Below, one piece after another: positions 58,546 to 64,000 of a stretch of DNA of 64,000 nucleotides. The stretch covers positions 69,827,134 to 69,891,133 of the forward strand of contig NC_077239.1 of assembly GCF_947179165.1 (NCBI RefSeq). Reading direction: 5' to 3'. The position numbers were made by a program, and so were the translations under genes. How positions within the stretch are numbered: the stretch's first letter is position 1; each line of letters opens with the position of its first letter. Under the pieces are notes generated by a model. The model ran no database searches and was not told where the DNA came from. It saw only the letters and a program-made list of their open reading frames with translations. The DNA is from Solanum dulcamara (Eukaryota; Streptophyta; Magnoliopsida; Solanales; Solanaceae).

Positions 58546-59288
58546 ACCCCACTTAAATAGTGTGGATCCATTGCCCAAAGGCCCTACAGTCACTTTTGTC
58601 GAAAGGTATTTGAAAGTAAATTTGAAGTTGAGGTTGACACATCCATACATAGCTAAATTGTAGTAGCATTGGACTTTTTCATCCTCCCTATTATTTTCCC
58701 TCTCAACTTTGTTTTGAAGGATTTCCTCTCTCATTTGGACCACCCACAGCAGCATCCTAGAAACTAACCGTTTAGGTGGGGAAAAAATCTTTTATTTTTG
58801 GGTACATTCTTTTTGTTACAAGACACAATATAGAGCTTCTATAATTATATTGTAACTTACAATATCAACTCTAAGATGAATATCTAGTATTAGAGCATGG
58901 GTTGAAATTGTTTTCGTAAATCCATTCATTAAAAGAATAAAATTCGAGTTTATTATGGAACAATTTATTATACCTTTTTCTTAGACTTACTAGGTAATTT
59001 TTTTTTTGTACAATGAATTACTAGACTCTACATAAAGAAATAATCCCTACCTTAAACAAAATAAATTAAGAGCATAAGGTAAGTCAATCTCTTTAGAAAT
59101 GAAAACAAAAAAAAATGGAGAATTTATCGGTTGAATAACATTTTATCTAGTAGCACAATATTAAAACAAACTAATACGAACTTGAATCTTATATTAAATA
59201 CCACCTTCATCAAGCAACAATATTCGTTATGCCAGAAAGAAGCATTGGTACCTGATTTAAGCAAATCAAAAGGTGTCCATTTACGCTT
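58546..59288. other. Gene-free stretch
   Basis: Short open frames only; no feature recognised. Confidence 0.5.
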
Positions 59289-59705
59289 TGCTTGGAGGGT
59301 TGGTATGTATTATTTTATAATATATCATATTGTATAATTATATCGTATTGCATTATATTGTATTAGTTTAATAAATACAAAGTGTGAATAAATTGTATCA
59401 CTCTTTGTCGTTACATAATGTCACATATCCATAAATTGGATGAACCTACAAGAAAAGTAGGGTAAGGTAAGATAACGAATAAAATAAAATTATTAAATAA
59501 TAAGTAAAGAAAAATAAGAATAAAATATTAAGGTAATGACACGATCCCACCAAATAAGTCGTTACATAAAATGATTTTTTTTGTCATTACTTAACAATGA
59601 ATTTAAACGATACAATATAATAAAATTAAAATGACAATCAAAATAAATATTGCATTTAACCTAACAATATAATATAATACAATAGCTAACAACCATCCGA
59701 TCAAG
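59289..59705. mobile_element. Probable MITE, about 0.42 kb
   Basis: The left end ggagggttggtatgtattat matches the reversed right end gatcggatggttgttagct plus attgtattatat. The interior is AT-rich (tattgtattatattg). The target duplication is not resolved. Confidence 0.5.
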
Positions 59706-62023
59706 ATGTTAATAAATAATTAGTTTTAACTTCGGGACAAGAAATTAATGATGACAATATATTAATATATTACATAAATAAATACTCTACTAAACAAAGT
59801 ACTAAATGCGTGTCATATGTGCAAGCATTTGCTTTGGCAACGGATATGATAGGTTTACTTTGAAAATAGCAAACTCCCAAGTCCTATCAGCAAAATGGGT
59901 TAGGTTCAAAAGCAATTCCTCAAGTCATACTCTCCTTTAAAAAATATAAGATTCCATGTTAAAATAATTTCTCAATTTGAGTTGAAGGGTCTATTAATAA
60001 TATTTTTTTTATCTTCATAAAGTAAACATAAAATTTGTATATATCTTATCTTTTTCAGATACCATTTATGAAATTATATCATATATGTTCTTGTTGAAAA
60101 TTACAACTCCTTCTTTCTTCCTTTTTTTTTTCTGGCTATTAACTAAGTATTTTTAAAAAAAATTTCATTCAATATTCAATTCTTGGTTTGAGTTCCTTGT
60201 GTAATTTAAATTTGTGCCACGTAAGATTCATTAAAAATACAAATAGTTTTAATATAATTTTTTTATTGATCTAAAAACTTAAATTTAAAATATCTGATTA
60301 AATATGAAAAAATTATACTTATCCGACTATAATATTTGGTGGTATTTATTAACTACCTACTATTGTTTCCAATTTACATTCCACCTAAATTTGATGCATA
60401 TAAGAGTCTTGTGCACTTTGTTTTTATCCGTTGAGGAAAAGCAAATAGCATTAGAAAAGAAAGTGTTTTTTTTTTCATTATCAAAAATAACCTTCTCTTT
60501 TATGTTATAAGAATTATCCTTCTAGTCAACTAATCAGGAGTTAGTGAAAAACTTTTTTGTTGGCTTTACACTTAATATCTGATATTCACATTAAAATTAG
60601 ACTAAATCTGAATTTATGCACGGTAGAACTGATTTTTTGGAGTGGTGCTCAAAATTTAAATTTGAGATATCTTATCAACGGTGAAGGAATCTCAACCATC
60701 ACATCAATATCCATATCCATGTTAGGTTAAAAAAAATTGAGTTCTTACACATAGGGCTTCTGTAAAAAGTGAAAATGTTTAGCACATATTAAAAATACAT
60801 GATATTTTTTAAAATGTAATTGTTCCTCTTCAAATCCAAATATATACCTTATTTTTTTACCCAAAAAGAACTGAAGAAAAAAATTACTTTCAATCCAAAT
60901 GCAACAATACACAAAAAATTTTCCAATCAAAACTTGTTTTAATTTATAATGATTTATTGAGGTTTTCTATTTCCTCGATTATTATAAAGGGATAATTACA
61001 ATTCTAAACTTTGGTCATTTAATTTATAAAATATATACAAAACGTGTAAGTTATATATATTTTATACTAAATATTCATATATTGTATATATTTCGATCAT
61101 GTCGGTAATCAATTAGCCCAACGATATATATCACTTTCCTATATTATAAACTCTAACCAATGTAAGATTGACACGTCACTATTCCTGCACATTCTGATTC
61201 GATACTAAAAAAATGCTATTTCTAAGAACACGTTAAGATGTACATTTTTATGAAAGAAATCGTTATTGCAATCTTTTTGGTGCCATATTAATAAACTTTC
61301 TCAAAAGAACAATAAATCCCTTTTACAATTTATTTTTATTCTTTTAAAAGAAGCCAACTTTGGTGAATATTTGTCAAATTGATTCCATTATTCATCATGA
61401 CCATGCACACTTTTTCAACGCAGGAGTATTATTTTATTGCAGTATTTGTAACTGCTTTATTCAACTAGTCGTTGTTAAATAATTGGAGGGGCAGGAAAAG
61501 AGAATTTCAAGGAATACTTATAGGTAACTTTAAAAGGCACAATTGATTGTTGATATATACATACTACTTTATCTTTTGTTGGGCTAAAAAACATAAAAAA
61601 GCAAAGTAGTGCCTAGGGATCCTGGACATAAAACAGTAGTCATAATGTACAGCTTGAAATTGAGAATCCAACAGACTAGCATTGGACCCCCAAAAAAGAG
61701 CAAAAAAAAAAAAATGATTGTATATGTGCGCATACAATATTTAATCCTTATTGAAGTCCCACAAATACAATATCTGATTTTGGTTTTACGTGTATGTATG
61801 TATTTTTAAAGCGGAAGTTTAGTGTATATATATTTATGTGAAGATATCAACTGTATATATGGCCAATGGACTCTTATATATGTGTTTTTGAATTGTATGT
61901 ATAGGCCAACCGTATGAGAGATAATTGTATGTGAATGTTATGTTAACTGTATATTGTATGTATGGGGGAACCAACACCTAAAATATATGTTTTATGCATA
62001 TCATATGTGGCGAAATCATGATT
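59706..62023. other. Gene-free AT-rich stretch
   Basis: No coding region or RNA gene recognised. 61810-61990 is rich in tgtatgtata-type words. Confidence 0.5.
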
Positions 62024-62200
62024 TTTAATAAAGGGGTTCAAAATCTGAAAAAGTAGACACACGAACTAGCCGAAGGGGGTTCGACATCTACTATTTATAC
62101 ATAAAAAAATATTTTAACCATGTATAAATAGTATAATTTTTTGCCTAAAGTAGTTCGGATGAACCTCCTAGACACATGCTGGGTCCGCCACTGTGTGTAT
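62024..62200 (-). repeat. Solanaceae-type short interspersed repeat, reversed
   Basis: Reversed it reads ggcggacccagcatgtgtct, ttcatccgaac and ctactttttcagattttga, the usual head and tail of this family. Confidence 0.6.
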
Positions 62201-63811
62201 GTCAGGTATTTATTGTCGTCTCTATTAAGAGAGTCCACCTCTAGGGGTTTTAGATACATAAATATACGTATCTTGTATATCTTCTATAAAATTACGTAAT
62301 ATTGCAGTGTGTTGTAATTTTTTAAAATTACCACAATAAAAAGTAATTAAAAGATAAAAACCGCTACATCAGGTAATTTTCTCAATTTTTAAATGTTCTT
62401 TTGGTATATAATGAAATTTCAAGTGTAGTTTAATTTAAGATTAACTAAATATGGGGGTGGGGGTGAGAGTGCATGGGGGCGGGGGGAGTGGTAGAAACTT
62501 AAGAATAACTTTTTCATGGCACCATTTTTTAAGAGAGTATCCCACAGATTTAAGTAATTTAATCAATTATTTTTTATTCGAACTAAACTTTCGTGTGCAC
62601 TAAATTATGAAATCTTATAATCATATATCAATAAGCTATATTTGAATCTTTGAGACCATAAAATTAACTAACCACTACTTATAATTTTGCTATAACCCAC
62701 TTTTGAGCCATTTGATACATTGCAAGGATTATCTACAATATAAGCTTTGCAAAATCATTTACCATCTTAATAGTCAGGGTCAAATCTACTTTTATTGTTA
62801 TTGACTCACAATATAAGTTTTTCGACATGTGACGTCTTTTACAAATTAAGAAAAAGAACCATAGGAAATGGTTTAGATTTGCTCCTAAACTTTGCAAAAT
62901 AATTTGAACATCATTTGTCTCTAACACCATGTCTCATTCCTCTGAATTGATTGACAATAATTGACTATCTCCACTCTCAAAAATACTATTTGAACAATTG
63001 ATTGTTGTTGAGTTTCATTTAAATTGATTTGAGGCTTGAGGGTGGTTAAATTTGAGCCTGGAGGATAGAAATCAATTCTTCGTACGTTTTGAGAAAAATA
63101 TGGTGATGGCATTAATTGCCACCATAGTGATCCTGTTTCATAAATTTCGAGAGAAATTTTCGATCATTTGATAGTTCAATGTTAAATTTGTTTGTGCGTG
63201 TTACGTTTGAAAGTTTTTGACGTTGGTCAATAATGACAAATTTAACTCATTTTTTAATTTACTTTGCTAAGCTCTTTTCTTAGCAATTACATGCATTAGG
63301 ACAAACATGGATTCTTATTTACTAATAATTGTCAAGCAATAATAATTAAGGGCAAGCGTAAGCAATTCTTAGGTCCTAGTTAATTGGGATGAATCTATTT
63401 TAGAGATTATTATCTTTGTCAAGACCTGGTTCTTTCTAGATCTTGGATTTTTCTTGTTGGATTTATTTTGAGTGATTTGAATTTTTTTTTTTTTTGGACA
63501 AGAGATATTAATTATTTGTGAAATGATTCATCCAATCGATCTTTTTGGACAATGAAGACTAGATGTATTCATCAATTGTTGTTAAAGAGTGTACGTGTAT
63601 ATATATTTCTTTATTAAAAGGTATATTAATTATGTTTCACTCATCACTCTCATCAATTGTCTGTTTCTTTATTTTACTCTCAATTCATACAAAAGCAATT
63701 GAGAAATTTAAAGGTATTTCTCCAGAAATTTTGAGTCTGCGGTGACTTATAAAATTAATTTATAGTCTTGGCTGCAGACTGCAGCGTGTTAATTTGGTTT
63801 GAGTTACCAAT
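62201..63811. other. Gene-free AT-rich stretch
   Basis: No gene supported. Short frames at 62733-63112 (minus) and 63563-63745 (plus) are discussed under rejected items. Confidence 0.5.
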
Positions 63812-63985
63812 ATGGGTTGTGGTACAGTGGTGCGACTGTTTCATTATTAATTAGAAGTTTTGGGTTTGAGCTTTGGGTATAGAAAAAATTTCGTTGGGAT
63901 CGGAACGCCACCCTCAAATAGATTTTATAGTGCGATATTCAAATTTAATAAAAACTCCAATATAAACATCGAACCCTCCATGCTG
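63812..63985 (+). mobile_element. tRNA-derived SINE of Solanaceae type
   Basis: A perfect Pol III A box tggtacagtgg (63820-63830) and a degraded B box ggtttgagctt (63863-63873), 33 bp apart. They are followed by the family body gggtatagaaaaaatttcgt and ggaacgccaccctcaaata. The element may run off the window, so the tail and target duplication are not seen. Confidence 0.75.
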
Positions 63986-64000
63986 ATTGATATATCATAA

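Noticed and set aside
58501..58755. 84-codon minus-strand frame
   Set aside because: Half of it overlaps a dispersed short repeat; no family recognised.
62733..63112. Two minus-strand frames of 63-65 codons
   Set aside because: No domain recognised. Possibly an old transposon fragment, but nothing can be named.
63563..63745. 60-codon frame with a signal-peptide-like segment (FHSSLSSIVCFFILLSIHTK)
   Set aside because: No recognisable mature peptide, no promoter or splice context, and AT-rich DNA easily makes hydrophobic frames. A transcript would be needed to revive it.

Overview
This is a plant nuclear window, almost certainly from a Solanaceae (nightshade) genome. The basis is AT-rich intergenic DNA packed with Ty3/gypsy and Ty1/copia LTR retrotransposons, Stowaway- and Tourist-type MITEs, CACTA elements and a tRNA-derived SINE of the Solanaceae type, plus one intron-containing WRKY gene and a nuclear copy of mitochondrial atp1. 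No bacterial, phage or CRISPR features were seen.

Layout. 1-4.6 kb: the 3' end of a decayed Ty1/copia element, split by a solo LTR (764-2699). 4.6-14.4 kb: a complete but mutated chromovirus-type Ty3/gypsy element on the minus strand, with the 5-bp target duplication TCAAT at both ends and 2.6-kb LTRs. 14.6-17.2 kb: a deletion derivative of an En/Spm (CACTA) element, with a possible organellar insert. 17.2-22.1 kb: unannotated AT-rich DNA, a MITE and a 2.9-kb LTR-like repeat. 22.98-25.92 kb: a non-autonomous CACTA element with 3-bp target duplication ATC. 26.92-40.18 kb: a 13.3-kb Tat-lineage Ty3/gypsy element on the plus strand (target duplication ATATG), itself inserted into a small CACTA-type MITE. 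It carries an antisense gene with a plant mobile domain, which has its own TATA box. 41.35-43.36 kb: a second LTR-like repeat. 44-48.3 kb: MITEs, a tRNA-like repeat and one copy of an old segmental duplication. 48.5-48.94 kb: the atp1 fragment. 49.6-52.04 kb: the only intact host gene, a group IId WRKY factor on the minus strand (three coding exons, 347 aa). 52.2-64 kb: MITEs, the second copy of the segmental duplication with two insertions, a third LTR-like repeat, and a SINE at the edge.

Functionally the window is one regulatory gene in a bed of nested, decaying transposons. Insertion order can be read in several places: copia before the chromovirus, and the MITE before the Tat element. The items most worth follow-up are the antisense plant-mobile-domain gene inside the Tat element, the spliced-looking transcription unit inside the CACTA element, and the atp1 fragment and minisatellite next to the WRKY gene. 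All homology calls rest on reading motifs by eye; no database search was run.
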